From Labrenzia sp. THAF82 (GTDB lineage: Bacteria; Pseudomonadota; Alphaproteobacteria; Rhizobiales; Stappiaceae): a stretch of 64,000 bases of DNA. The notes under the pieces are model-generated. The model was given only the letters and a program-made list of their open reading frames with translations, was not told the origin of the DNA and did no database searches. Below are positions 32,253-40,984 of the stretch, piece after piece. The DNA lies in NCBI RefSeq assembly GCF_009363435.1, contig NZ_CP045354.1:1888501-1952500 (forward strand), read 5' to 3'. Within the stretch, counting starts at the first letter, position 1; every line of letters begins with the position of its first letter. A program made the translations under genes and the position numbers.

Positions 32253-33923
32253 TTATATCTTCCAGGCCGGTTCCGGATTGCAGTCCGGGTCCGTAACAAC
32301 GTCGATAATTGCGGGTCTTTTGTTGGCTAGGGCGGTTTTTATGATGCCACCGATCTCGTCTGCCCTGTCCACGCGGTAGCCATCGATACCGAAAACTTTG
32401 GCAAGCTCGGCAAAATTGGTGGGATGGAATTCCACCAGATCACCCATCCTGCCATCCAGGTTCTCGTACAGCTTTTTCACGCTGCGCAGGCCCTGTCCGA
32501 GTGCTGAATTGTTGTTGATGACAGTGACCAGAGGCAGGTTCCAGCGCTTGAGGGTCTCAAGCTCTCCCATGTGATAGTAAAACGCGCCATCTCCTGAAAA
32601 GCACAATACCGGCTGGTCCATAGCGCCGCATTGAGCGCCGATCGCGGCTGGAAATGCCCAGCCCAGGGAACCTGCTGCGCGAAGATATTTCTGGCCGGGA
32701 TGACGGAATTCGGTGAGTTGCGCTGTCCATGTTGCGGAAAAACCTGTGTCCGCAACAAGTATCCCGTTCTCGGGGAGAGCTTTCCCGACCTCATGGGCGA
32801 GCAGTTCGGCGGGAATTAGGTCTCTAGGTTCCTTGCTTTTGCTGATCGCCTTCTGCAGCCAGTTACGTGCCTCATCTGAGCAAGCATCCAGCCAGGCCTT
32901 ACGGTCGTGCGTGATCTTGCTGTTCTTTGCCAAAGCAAGGCAGTTTAGAGTGAGATCACCTGCCAAGCCGCAGGTATTGGGGTGCCCGCGGCCGAGTTCG
33001 ACCGGATCAGCGTCAATTTGAATGACCTGTGTGGTGGGTGCGGGGATTGTCCAGTCTGAACTGATCTGATCGCCGCCATGGCATCCGACATAGATGACAA
33101 GATCTGCCTCGTTCAGCAGGCGATTGGCATAAGGTGCCGAGTAAGTGCCGACAACGCCAATGTGGTTTGGGTGTGAGGTTTCAATAACTGAACGCCCGCC
33201 CACAGATGTAGCAATAGGAATGGCGTGCTTTTCGGCCAAAACCTTGATTGCGTCACCGGCGTTTTCATAGAGGCTTGTCACGCCGCAAACCAGTATTGGC
33301 CTGGACGCAGATTCCAAAAAAGACGCGGCATTTGCAATGTCTTCCGGATGGGCGGTGCTGTTGAGTGTTGCTCCTGAACTGGAGAATGCGATGTCGGCCG
33401 GACGTCCGTCATAGGCTGCCTCTTCAACGCGGTCACCTTTGAGGCCATCCAAGTCGAGATGCACTGGTCTTCTGGTTCCAGTCTTGGTGGCACGCAGCGC
33501 ATGTCCCAGCACTCGCGGCAGCTGGTCGACCGTGCGAACCTCTGCGGTGAACTTCGTCACCGGCTGGTAAAGTGGTGCGTGTGACACCTCCTGGTAAGCG
33601 TTCCGATGCTGATGGGTGTCGGGTTTCCGTCCTGTGATAGCGACAACCGGAACGCGATCGAGATACGCATCCTGCAGCCCGGCGGCGAGGTTGGCAGCGC
33701 CAACAGCCTGAGCCATGCAAAAACCTGTCTTTCCGCTGGCTCTCGCGTAGCCGTCAGCCATATAGGCCGCTGCCTTTTCGCTATGTGCCAAAATGCGTTT
33801 TACACCGCGCTTCTCCAACTCGATCAAGGTGTGCCGAAGGACTGCATCAACGAAGAAGACGTGATCCACATCCTCCTGGCTGTCGATTGCGTCCGCGATG
33901 ATATCTGCACCTGTCCTCTGCAT
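32253..33923 (-). CDS. Thiamine-diphosphate-dependent enzyme (acetolactate synthase/2-oxoacid decarboxylase family)
   Basis: A 556-residue three-domain ThDP enzyme. The activating glutamate lies in HSEKAAAYMADGYAR (near residue 48) and the ThDP/Mg motif is GDGAFYYHMGELETL followed by VINNNSALGQG (near residues 440-475). The GDG-NN spacing and overall length match the acetolactate synthase, benzoylformate decarboxylase and glyoxylate carboligase group. It cannot be assigned to acetolactate synthase: no small regulatory subunit is present and the context is catabolic. Likely action is decarboxylation or carboligation of a 2-oxoacid made from the imported compound. A FadR-like operator is centred about 80 bases upstream of the start. 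Confidence 0.88.
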   Translation of the reverse strand: MQRTGADIIADAIDSQEDVDHVFFVDAVLRHTLIELEKRGVKRILAHSEKAAAYMADGYARASGKTGFCMAQAVGAANLAAGLQDAYLDRVPVVAITGRKPDTHQHRNAYQEVSHAPLYQPVTKFTAEVRTVDQLPRVLGHALRATKTGTRRPVHLDLDGLKGDRVEEAAYDGRPADIAFSSSGATLNSTAHPEDIANAASFLESASRPILVCGVTSLYENAGDAIKVLAEKHAIPIATSVGGRSVIETSHPNHIGVVGTYSAPYANRLLNEADLVIYVGCHGGDQISSDWTIPAPTTQVIQIDADPVELGRGHPNTCGLAGDLTLNCLALAKNSKITHDRKAWLDACSDEARNWLQKAISKSKEPRDLIPAELLAHEVGKALPENGILVADTGFSATWTAQLTEFRHPGQKYLRAAGSLGWAFPAAIGAQCGAMDQPVLCFSGDGAFYYHMGELETLKRWNLPLVTVINNNSALGQGLRSVKKLYENLDGRMGDLVEFHPTNFAELAKVFGIDGYRVDRADEIGGIIKTALANKRPAIIDVVTDPDCNPEPAWKI

Positions 33924-33997
33924 CTTCCGTTCCGATCCGTTGTGAGACTGTCACCATTCCGGTGAAATTGGTATGACCATTATATACAAAAAAACAT

Positions 33998-34012
33998 ATT
34001 GGTCTAACCAAT
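33998..34012. promoter_or_regulatory. FadR-type GntR operator, perfect palindrome
   Basis: ATTGGT-CTA-ACCAAT is a perfect palindrome of the TGGTNNNACCA class bound by FadR/FCD regulators. It is located between the ThDP gene and the HCCA-isomerase-like gene, in the promoter position for the ThDP-dehydrogenase pair. The regulator at 30613 is the obvious candidate. Confidence 0.75.
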
Positions 34013-34705
34013 TTATGAAATGTCGGAATCTGGTTCTTTTTGGGAAGCACGGTCCGCACCGGCAGGTAAGAGACCTTGCCGGATCATATGCCAAACACAC
34101 ATATCCAGCCGGTCCTGTCCGAAGAATGTTTCGCCGGCCACATGGACCATTGGTGTTCCCCAGTGTCCAAGCGTTTTCTGGAGCTCTGCATTTTTCCTGA
34201 GCTCCGCATCCAACTGGTGAGGATCATCGCGGACCATCTGATCCAACATTGAAAAGTCGAGCCCGGCATGCGACATCGCGGCCGCCAATTGGTCACCAGT
34301 GTGCCAGCCGCGAGTGCCCGAGAACAACAATGCGGATAAGCGCCTGTAGCATTCGAAACCTTCTCCGCTCCTGCAGGCCGCTGCGCACAGACGTGTCAAT
34401 CGATAGATGTAAGGCTGGTGATTGGCGATTTCGCCGGTGTCCAGATCCTGCACGACTGGATCAGGGTTCGGCCAGGAAAACCGGATTTCATTCATGACGG
34501 CGACCCTTTCCGCATCGCGCCGCAGGTAGCTGAGCAAGGCAGGGTTTGCCTTGCTGAAAAATTCCGGGTTCCGGATTGCCAGGGGATAGACGGGGCGAAA
34601 ATCCAGTTGGACACCGCTTTTTGCGACTATTTGAGCAATCCGCTCGGCCGCGAGGTAGGAATAAGGCGATCTGAGCGTGACAAAAAAAGTCAGGGTTTGG
34701 GGCAT
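34013..34705 (-). CDS. 2-hydroxychromene-2-carboxylate isomerase-like (DsbA-fold, kappa-class GST) protein
   Basis: A 230-residue DsbA-fold protein without a CXXC pair. In place of it, Ser13 in TLRSPYSYLA is at the position of the glutathione-activating serine of HCCA isomerase. The C-terminal signature WGTPMVHVAGETFFGQDRLD is typical of the family. Family role: GSH-dependent isomerisation in naphthalene-type aromatic catabolism, although many members are of unknown function. It lies 10 bases behind a sulfatase gene in one transcription unit with the TctA-type permease. Its presence raises the possibility of an aromatic or enone intermediate, but no ring-cleavage enzyme is nearby. Confidence 0.85.
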   Translation of the reverse strand: MPQTLTFFVTLRSPYSYLAAERIAQIVAKSGVQLDFRPVYPLAIRNPEFFSKANPALLSYLRRDAERVAVMNEIRFSWPNPDPVVQDLDTGEIANHQPYIYRLTRLCAAACRSGEGFECYRRLSALLFSGTRGWHTGDQLAAAMSHAGLDFSMLDQMVRDDPHQLDAELRKNAELQKTLGHWGTPMVHVAGETFFGQDRLDMCVWHMIRQGLLPAGADRASQKEPDSDIS

Positions 34706-34715
34706 TTCAATTCCC

Positions 34716-36197
34716 CTAAGCAGGCGCTACTCGCTCAGGTCCGGCAGGTACCGTGCCCATCATGCGGTCGAGATGGCGTGCGAGCAAATCCGATTTCAGG
34801 GAGGCATAGGCGGGATCGTTCCACCTGCAGACAAATTCGTCGGGATCTTCGTGCAGATCAAACAACTCACCGAGGCCGGGATGCGAGTGGTAAACCGCCA
34901 GCTTGTAGCGGCCATCGCAAGTCATGCTTGCCTGGGTGTAGTGAGTGACGGCGCTGTTGCCGAGCGAGTCGTTAAAGTCGGTTACCACGCAGTCCTTGTG
35001 CGTATCCGGAATGGATTTCCCGGTCATCAAAGGGCCGAGTGATTTGCCTTGAATGGCGGGAGAGATGTCCAGTCCGACCAAGTCCAACAATGTCGGCGCG
35101 ATGTCGATTGTTTCAACCATCGCCCTGGAGCGATGACCTTTGCCAATTCCCTTGCCGGCAAAGATGAGAGGTACGCGAACCAGCCCCTCGAAGAACCGAC
35201 AACCTTTGTAGATGAGACCGTGGTCGCCGAGCAATTCGCCATGATCACTCGTAAAAATAATGACCGTGTTGTCGATCGCGCCGGTGTTTTCCAGATGATC
35301 CAGGATGCGACCGAAAGCGGCATCGAGGTTTTCAATCATGGCATAGTAGGCCGCCTTCACCTTTTTTCCGTCAAATCGATCAGGTGGTTTCGATCCGCGA
35401 ATGTCGCCTTCCTCGATCTGCTGAGTTCGTTTTTCTTCAGGCGACAGAACAGGGTTCACAGCGACCCGTTTTTGTGTCCTGACATCAAAAAAACGGGCTT
35501 GGTGTGCAATGTCGCTCTGCCGGAAAAGCGGCGGTGTCAGCGTTTCGCCGTCTCCAAATCTGGCAAGGAACCTTTCCGGCGGGTCGAAGGGAGGATGCGG
35601 ATCGAAGGGGTTGAGGCTCAAGAGCCAGGGCCCCGAGCGCGCTTCTTCCATGAAAGATATGGCGCGTTCGGCAATCCAGTTTGCCTGATGCAACTCCGGT
35701 TCGGGTCCAATGCGCAAATACTGCTTGGCGTCAGAAAACAGCATTTTCGGGTCAACGCCCTTGTTTCGCAACCAGGTCCAATATGCGTTGCTGGCCGGTA
35801 CCCGCTCCCAAGCGGGGTTCTGGCACCACTCGAAGTGGCGGTATCCATCATCGGGCCTTGATTCAAGATGAGCCGCTGTCGACAGATGCAGTTTCCCGAC
35901 GAGCCCGCAATCATAGCCATTTTCGTCGAATGTCTTGGTGATCAGTTTTTCTTCAACGGGAAAGTGGCTGTTCCCGTTTCGGTAGACCTGATGTGCAGCC
36001 GGATAGCGGCCGGTCAGAAAACTGGCCCGGCTGGGTGTGCAGATCTGGTTTTGCACATAGCAATTTTCGAAGGTTGTTCCGCTAGCCACGAGCCGATCGA
36101 TATTCGGTGTGCGTATCTCGCTATTCCCGAGCGATGCAATCGTGTCATATCGCATCTGATCGGCACAGAACCAGAGTATATTGGGTTTTGTTGCCAT
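34716..36197 (-). CDS. Type I sulfatase, cytoplasmic (no signal peptide)
   Basis: A 493-residue arylsulfatase-superfamily hydrolase. The N-terminal metal site is WFCADQMRYD and the maturation motif CTPSRASFLTGR has the catalytic cysteine at residue 53, to be converted to formylglycine. Further family elements are GLVGKLHL (near residue 100), DPHPPFDPP (near 205) and FTSDHGELLGDHGL (near 310). No signal peptide or lipobox precedes PNILWFCADQ, so it should act in the cytoplasm on an imported sulfate ester. It is 41 bases behind the TctA-type permease gene. It belongs to the choline-sulfatase/arylsulfatase-like group; the substrate is not assignable. Confidence 0.93.
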   Translation of the reverse strand: MATKPNILWFCADQMRYDTIASLGNSEIRTPNIDRLVASGTTFENCYVQNQICTPSRASFLTGRYPAAHQVYRNGNSHFPVEEKLITKTFDENGYDCGLVGKLHLSTAAHLESRPDDGYRHFEWCQNPAWERVPASNAYWTWLRNKGVDPKMLFSDAKQYLRIGPEPELHQANWIAERAISFMEEARSGPWLLSLNPFDPHPPFDPPERFLARFGDGETLTPPLFRQSDIAHQARFFDVRTQKRVAVNPVLSPEEKRTQQIEEGDIRGSKPPDRFDGKKVKAAYYAMIENLDAAFGRILDHLENTGAIDNTVIIFTSDHGELLGDHGLIYKGCRFFEGLVRVPLIFAGKGIGKGHRSRAMVETIDIAPTLLDLVGLDISPAIQGKSLGPLMTGKSIPDTHKDCVVTDFNDSLGNSAVTHYTQASMTCDGRYKLAVYHSHPGLGELFDLHEDPDEFVCRWNDPAYASLKSDLLARHLDRMMGTVPAGPERVAPA

Positions 36198-36238
36198 ATC
36201 GCCTGGCCCGTTTCTTTTCTTAGCCTTGAGGGAACCTG

Positions 36239-37729
36239 TTACGCGGACGCAAGTCTTCGGCGCTTCAACCAGGCCTGAAGGAGGGGCCAGCAGAGCGACA
36301 ATACGGAGATCGCGAGAAACGCCGCAGCAAACGGGCGTGTGAACAGGGGTTCTATGCTGCCCCCGGTCGACATCAGGCCGGATCGCAATTGTTCTTCCGC
36401 GATCGGCGCAAGGACAAAGCCGATTACAAAAGGCCCGAGCGGCATTTTAGCGCGTTCCATAACGAAGCCGACGACACCGAGTGCCAGCATGATCCAGACA
36501 TCGAAGAAGCTGTTGGCGACCGCAAAAATACCGATAACGCAGAAGAGGAGTATCGAGGCGAGCAGGTACGATCTTGGTACGTAGAGCATTTTTGCAATGT
36601 AAACGACCGCGAACATCATGATGGCGAACATGATCACATTGCCAACCAGATACGCCGTGATCACGCCGTAGGCGATTTCCGGGTTGGAGATGAACAAGAG
36701 CGGCCCGGGTTCCAGATTGTGCATGATCAATGCCCCAATCAGGATGGCGTCGACCACCGAGCCTGGAATGCCAAGAGTGATGAGCGGAATTAATGCACCG
36801 CCTACGGATGCATTGTTGGCGGTTTCAGCGGCGATCACGCCGGGTTCGTGGCCCGTGCCAAACTTTTCGGGTTCCTTAGAGGCGCTTCGTGCCATGGAAT
36901 AGGACAGCATCGACGCAATGTTTGCGCCGATGCCGGGGAGGATCCCCACCCATGTGCCAACCAGGCTCGAGCGGAGAAAATTCGGTGCGAAACGGGTCCA
37001 ATCACCGAATGACAGCAACATGCCTCGGCGGCCGAGTTTGGCGAGCGGCGGACGCATGTCAATGTTGATGATGTCCTTGAATATCTGACTGACCGCGAAG
37101 GCACCGATCAAAACCGGCAGGAGACTGAGGCCGCTTTCGAGCGATTCAAATCCGAATGTCAATCGGGTTATGCCGGCCGAGGGGTCGATGCCCGGCATGT
37201 GCAGAAGCATCCCGAAACAGGCGGCGATCAAGCCCTTCAGCAGCGATCCCTGACTCAGGCTTGACAGCATCACCAGTGCCATCAGCACCATTGTGAAATA
37301 CTCCCAGGGGCCAAAAGTTACGGCCAGCCGAGAAAACGGAGGCGCAAGGACAGCAAGAAACAGAAAGGAGACAATGCCTCCGACAAAAGAAGCGGTAATG
37401 CCGAGACCGAGCGCACGCTCCGCACGGCCCTTGAGTGTCAGCGGATAGCCATCAAAGGTCGTCATGATCGATGATGGGGTGCCTGGCATGCGCAAAAGTG
37501 TCGCTGAAATCTGACTGCCTGAGATACCCCCGACATACATACCGATCAGCAAGATGATTGCGTTCACGCTGTCCATGAAAAAAGTCAGTGGCAGTGTGAG
37601 CGTAATAAGCATCGTGGTCGTCAGACCGGGAATTCCGCCCACAACGATGCCCAGTGCGACACCCAGGAAGACAAGCGCGAATGGCAATGGCTGAAGTAGA
37701 TAAAACAGGGAATCCAAGAAAGGCTGCAT
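36239..37729 (-). CDS. tctA: Tripartite tricarboxylate transporter, large permease (TctA family)
   Basis: A 496-residue integral membrane protein with about 11-12 hydrophobic segments. TctA landmarks are GVALGIVVGGIPGLTTTM (near residues 20-37), YVGGISGSQISATLLRMPGTPSS (near 68-90, in two parts) and the second repeat LVGTWVGILPGIGANIASM (near 255), the duplicated G-rich loops of the family. Start 37729 (MQPFLDSLFYLLQPLP) is chosen because the longer open frame reaches 118 residues into tctB without membrane features. Together with TctB and the binding protein it imports an organic anion using an ion gradient. The linked sulfatases suggest a sulfated anion. Confidence 0.92.
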   Translation of the reverse strand: MQPFLDSLFYLLQPLPFALVFLGVALGIVVGGIPGLTTTMLITLTLPLTFFMDSVNAIILLIGMYVGGISGSQISATLLRMPGTPSSIMTTFDGYPLTLKGRAERALGLGITASFVGGIVSFLFLAVLAPPFSRLAVTFGPWEYFTMVLMALVMLSSLSQGSLLKGLIAACFGMLLHMPGIDPSAGITRLTFGFESLESGLSLLPVLIGAFAVSQIFKDIINIDMRPPLAKLGRRGMLLSFGDWTRFAPNFLRSSLVGTWVGILPGIGANIASMLSYSMARSASKEPEKFGTGHEPGVIAAETANNASVGGALIPLITLGIPGSVVDAILIGALIMHNLEPGPLLFISNPEIAYGVITAYLVGNVIMFAIMMFAVVYIAKMLYVPRSYLLASILLFCVIGIFAVANSFFDVWIMLALGVVGFVMERAKMPLGPFVIGFVLAPIAEEQLRSGLMSTGGSIEPLFTRPFAAAFLAISVLSLCWPLLQAWLKRRRLASA

Positions 37730-37746
37730 ACCTGCGTTCCTCTCAC

Positions 37747-38247
37747 TTAAGGCAAGTCGATAAAGAAGAACCGGGTAAAGACCCAGTAGCTGGATAGAAC
37801 CAGTGCTGCGGAAAACCCAACAATTAGAGGTAATTGCCTTACCTTCATGTCGTTCATCAAAAAGAGGATCAAAGACATGAAAGCGATGCCTGCAGGTGGG
37901 AAGGACAGGAGCTTCAGATCCATTGCGGCGACAAAACACACCGTGCAGACAAATACGATTGCAGAGAGGTATGGTCTTTGAGGCGGTAAGTCGGGGGCTT
38001 CTTCGCCCTTTGCAGATGCGTTGTTCAGAGACGGTGACTGTGCTCGCAGGGTGCGGAAACCGCGCAGCATCATGATCAGGCAAAGACCAGCCATGATAGC
38101 GGCCAATATGCGCGGCAGAGCTGCTGATCCAAGTGGCTCGAAGTTCGGCGGCGGAAGGGACCCCGCAGCGGAATAGATTGCAGCGCTGAATAGAATGAGG
38201 GCGACGCCCACGAAGACCTCCATCTTCGCCGTTTGTCTGGCCGACAT
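37747..38247 (-). CDS. tctB: Tripartite tricarboxylate transporter, small permease (TctB family)
   Basis: A 166-residue membrane protein with four hydrophobic segments, the normal TctB size and topology (FVGVALILFSAAIYSAAG, ILAAIMAGLCLIMML, YLSAIVFVCTVCFVAAM, LPLIVGFSAALVLSSYW). Start ATG 38247 is preceded by GGAGGAAC at good spacing; an in-frame codon 45 bases upstream falls in the intercistronic hairpin. It lies 17 bases before tctA. Confidence 0.9.
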   Translation of the reverse strand: MSARQTAKMEVFVGVALILFSAAIYSAAGSLPPPNFEPLGSAALPRILAAIMAGLCLIMMLRGFRTLRAQSPSLNNASAKGEEAPDLPPQRPYLSAIVFVCTVCFVAAMDLKLLSFPPAGIAFMSLILFLMNDMKVRQLPLIVGFSAALVLSSYWVFTRFFFIDLP

Positions 38248-38271
38248 AGTTTTGTTCCTCCGCACTATCCG

Positions 38272-38295
38272 CCCGTGGCTCTGACGAGCCACGGG
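38272..38295 (-). other. Intercistronic hairpin between tctC and tctB
   Basis: CCCGTGGCTC (38272-38281) and GAGCCACGGG (38286-38295) form a perfect 10-bp stem with a TGAC loop, 14 bases behind the tctC stop. No U tract follows on the transcript strand, so it is likely an mRNA stabiliser that favours the binding protein. Confidence 0.8.
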
Positions 38296-38308
38296 TAATG
38301 ACTGGCGC

Positions 38309-39295
38309 CTATTTCTTGATGTTGTTGTCTTCCGCGACCTTCTTCAGTGTCGTCAGAACAGCCAGGGACTGTTCTGTTGCTTCAGGTCCGGCCGTCCAGT
38401 ACGGATCAAGAGAGTTTTCTGAAAACCATGCCTTCATCTCATCGCTCTCAATGGCGGTCTTGATCGCCGCAGAGAGTTTTTCGGCGGCCTCCGGATCCAT
38501 ATCCTTTGGGCCGAGCCACCAGGCGGGATTTGCCCAGACCACGTCATAACCGAGTTCCTTGGCTGTCGGCACGTCCGGCAGATTGGCGAGGCGTTCAGCC
38601 CCAAAAAACACAACTGCGTTCACGCCGTTCGGCTGGAACTTCTTATATTCCTGAGCCGAAAACAGGGCGATATCCGCGTTGCCTCCAATCAATCTGGCAA
38701 GTCGGTCTGCACCACCGGGAGCACCAATCAAACGCGTTTTGAACCCTGCTGAATCAGCCAGCCATGCGCCGATTAGGTGCGGCACGGTTCCAATGCCAAC
38801 TGCCTCGACCAGGCTCTCAGGCTCTGCCTTGAGTTTCGTGACCAGGTCGTTGAGGGATTTGATTTCAGAATCGCTCCTGACGGCCCAGACCGGACTGCCG
38901 CCACCTGAAAAGCCGAGAGACGTGAAATCCTCCGGATGAATCTCATTGACGCCCAACGCATTTGAAATCAGCATTCCATGCGACCAATGCATGATGGTGT
39001 GGCCATCTTGATCAGCGCTCAGGACTTCCCGGGCAGCGTTTGCTGATGCGGCGCCGGGCTTGTTCACGATCACCATGGGTTGCGCGAGCAACTCGTTGTC
39101 ATTGATGTACTGCGAGATCTTGCGGGCAATGGTATCCGTGCGACCGCCTGGTTTGAAACCGACATAGACCTTGATCGGTTTGTTCGGAAACTCGGCGGCA
39201 GCCTCAGATGTGCCGAGCGCGAGCCAGCCGGGGGTTGCGGCGGCGGCTACGGCCAATCCAAGGATCGTCCTGCGCGTTGATTTGAATAAAGACAT
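38309..39295 (-). CDS. tctC: Tripartite tricarboxylate transporter receptor (TctC/Bug family), Tat-type signal
   Basis: A 328-residue periplasmic receptor. The signal peptide begins MSLFKSTRRTILGLAVAAAA, a twin-arginine pattern (S-T-R-R-T-I-L), and is cleaved near an Ala-rich site at residue 34. The mature start FPNKPIKVYVGFKPGGRTD is the hallmark of Bug proteins, followed by VVNKPGAASANAAREVL (near residue 80). GGGAGGAG precedes the start. Family receptors bind carboxylates through two water molecules in a conserved pocket. It lies 64 bases downstream of a sulfatase gene on the same strand. Confidence 0.92.
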   Translation of the reverse strand: MSLFKSTRRTILGLAVAAAATPGWLALGTSEAAAEFPNKPIKVYVGFKPGGRTDTIARKISQYINDNELLAQPMVIVNKPGAASANAAREVLSADQDGHTIMHWSHGMLISNALGVNEIHPEDFTSLGFSGGGSPVWAVRSDSEIKSLNDLVTKLKAEPESLVEAVGIGTVPHLIGAWLADSAGFKTRLIGAPGGADRLARLIGGNADIALFSAQEYKKFQPNGVNAVVFFGAERLANLPDVPTAKELGYDVVWANPAWWLGPKDMDPEAAEKLSAAIKTAIESDEMKAWFSENSLDPYWTAGPEATEQSLAVLTTLKKVAEDNNIKK

Positions 39296-39359
39296 CTTCT
39301 CCTCCCGATGTTTGGTTCAGTATTGTTTCCGCTTCGCGTGAGTGAATTCCCGTTTTGCG

Positions 39360-40838
39360 CTAACGAGCGCGCGCGAACCTGTCGCGTGTCTTGTGATTGC
39401 TTGCGATCAACCAGTTCAAAATGTCCTCTTTCATTTTGGTTCTGATTTCGGCGTGGGCTTCACAATCCCAGAGATTGATCATTTCATCCGGGTCGGTCTT
39501 AAGGTCGAAAAGTTGACCTTCCTGAGAGCCCATGAGATGCACGAGCTTGTATCTTTCATCGCGAACCATGGTGATGAAGTCAGCGCCTGTGAGCGCCATG
39601 TCTCCGGCCTGTTCGCAGTAAACGCGCTCCCGGGGCGTCCAGTCTTCACCTTTTAGGGCAGGCAAGAGGCTTTGAGCTTCGTAGTCGTCAGGGACGGCAA
39701 GCCCGGCCAGTTCAAGAATGGTTGGACCAAAATCAAACAATTGACAAAGCCCATCGAGCGTACGCGATCCTTCGAAGCGTTTGGGCGCCCATACAATCGC
39801 CGGGACCTTGGTCACCACGTCGTACATCGACCACTTCTGAGACACGCCGTGATCCCCCAGGCAGTCTCCGTGATCCGAAACAAAGATGATGACCGTGTTG
39901 TCGATGTAACCATTGTCTTCAAGCGACTGCATTAGCCGGCCAATGCTTTCATCGATCATCGTGACGTTGGCGTAGTAGTAAGCTCGCATCCGGCGTATGT
40001 CTTCGTCGGATCTGTCAGGGTTCCAAAGGATGGAATCGTGGTCCACCTCTGCGTCGTGCACCCTTTTGTGCTCAAGGTAAGACGGTTGCCCTGAAAGGTC
40101 GGTATCGCTGACTTTTGGGGCAGGTATGTTGTTTTTGCCCATGTACCGTTCGGCAAATCTGGGCGTTGGATCATAGGGGGGATGCGGACCGGGGAATCCG
40201 ATCTGCATGAAAAGCGGTTCTGCTTTCGGCTTCGTGTCCAACCACCATTTGGCAAAATTGCCGACAAAGACGTCTGAATGCAGGTTCTCCGGCAGTTCCC
40301 ATTCGAAAGCACCAAGCGCCCGACCGTAATCGTCCCTTTCCCGATACTTTTCGCGCTGTTGTTTCACCAAGCCATGCGCGGCAAGTGCTTTATCCCATTC
40401 ATCGAAGTACCAGCGGCCCTGCAAATAGCGGTCCTTGTTTTCGACGATGTAGCGCTCGTCGAACCCTGCATCCGCGTTAAAGGGATTGGTGTGCATCTTG
40501 CCGACATTGACACATGTGTATCCGGCGTCGCGCAGCTTCTCGACCCATGTGTGCTGCCACAACTGTTCGTTTTCCAGCACTCCGTTCACGTGAGGATAGT
40601 AGCCGGTGAAAAGGCTCGCACGGCACGGCACGCAGCTCGCTGCTGTGATGTGGCAGTTCGTAAAGGACACACCTTCGCTGACCAGACGGTCCAGATGCGG
40701 TGTCTCCATATGATCGTGGCCGTGGGCCGCAATCGTATCAAAGCGCTGTTGATCAGTAATGATAAAGATAATGTTCGGACGATCTTCTTCATCTGCCTTC
40801 ACATTGTCTTTTTGGTTTTCGGCTTTTCCGAGATTCAT
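39360..40838 (-). CDS. Type I sulfatase with CVPCR maturation motif, cytoplasmic
   Basis: A 492-residue sulfatase. The metal-binding start is PNIIFIITDQQRFD, the maturation motif is SCVPCRASLFTGY with the catalytic cysteine at residue 69, and later elements are GKMHTNPF, GFPGPHPPYDPTP (near 218) and FVSDHGDCLGDHG (near 320). The motif has Cys instead of the usual Ser two residues after the catalytic cysteine (C-V-P-C-R); the core CxPxR is intact, so formylglycine formation should still be possible. No signal peptide is present; the N-terminus is a charged 19-residue extension. Probably heads the operon with tctC-tctB-tctA, and is divergent from an FGE gene. Confidence 0.92.
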   Translation of the reverse strand: MNLGKAENQKDNVKADEEDRPNIIFIITDQQRFDTIAAHGHDHMETPHLDRLVSEGVSFTNCHITAASCVPCRASLFTGYYPHVNGVLENEQLWQHTWVEKLRDAGYTCVNVGKMHTNPFNADAGFDERYIVENKDRYLQGRWYFDEWDKALAAHGLVKQQREKYRERDDYGRALGAFEWELPENLHSDVFVGNFAKWWLDTKPKAEPLFMQIGFPGPHPPYDPTPRFAERYMGKNNIPAPKVSDTDLSGQPSYLEHKRVHDAEVDHDSILWNPDRSDEDIRRMRAYYYANVTMIDESIGRLMQSLEDNGYIDNTVIIFVSDHGDCLGDHGVSQKWSMYDVVTKVPAIVWAPKRFEGSRTLDGLCQLFDFGPTILELAGLAVPDDYEAQSLLPALKGEDWTPRERVYCEQAGDMALTGADFITMVRDERYKLVHLMGSQEGQLFDLKTDPDEMINLWDCEAHAEIRTKMKEDILNWLIASNHKTRDRFARAR

Positions 40839-40907
40839 GTGCCTTAAATCTCCTCCCAGAGCCTGAGATGCTCAGTATTTGGCTCTTTCTGTCCTTCAAA
40901 GGTTGAA

Positions 40908-40920
40908 TTGGTTGGGCCAA
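40908..40920. promoter_or_regulatory. Candidate GntR/FCD operator between sulfatase and FGE genes
   Basis: TTGGT-TGG-GCCAA is a near-palindrome with the outer bases of the perfect site at 33998-34012. It lies in the 146-base divergent region, so one site could control the sulfatase-tct operon and the FGE-kinase operon together. Confidence 0.45.
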
Positions 40921-40984
40921 AATGTCAATTTGTTTTTTTTGGTTTACTCGACCGCAACGCGGAAGAGGCTCCAGGGAGGTATGC

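Noticed and set aside
32253-33923. Assignment of the ThDP enzyme as acetolactate synthase (ilvB) or sulfoacetaldehyde acetyltransferase (xsc)
   Set aside because: There is no small ALS subunit, no phosphate acetyltransferase and no taurine/sulfonate genes beside it. Only the family can be supported.
37730-38083. N-terminal extension of TctA by 118 residues
   Set aside because: The extension overlaps tctB in another frame and has Cys/Arg-rich sequence without membrane segments.
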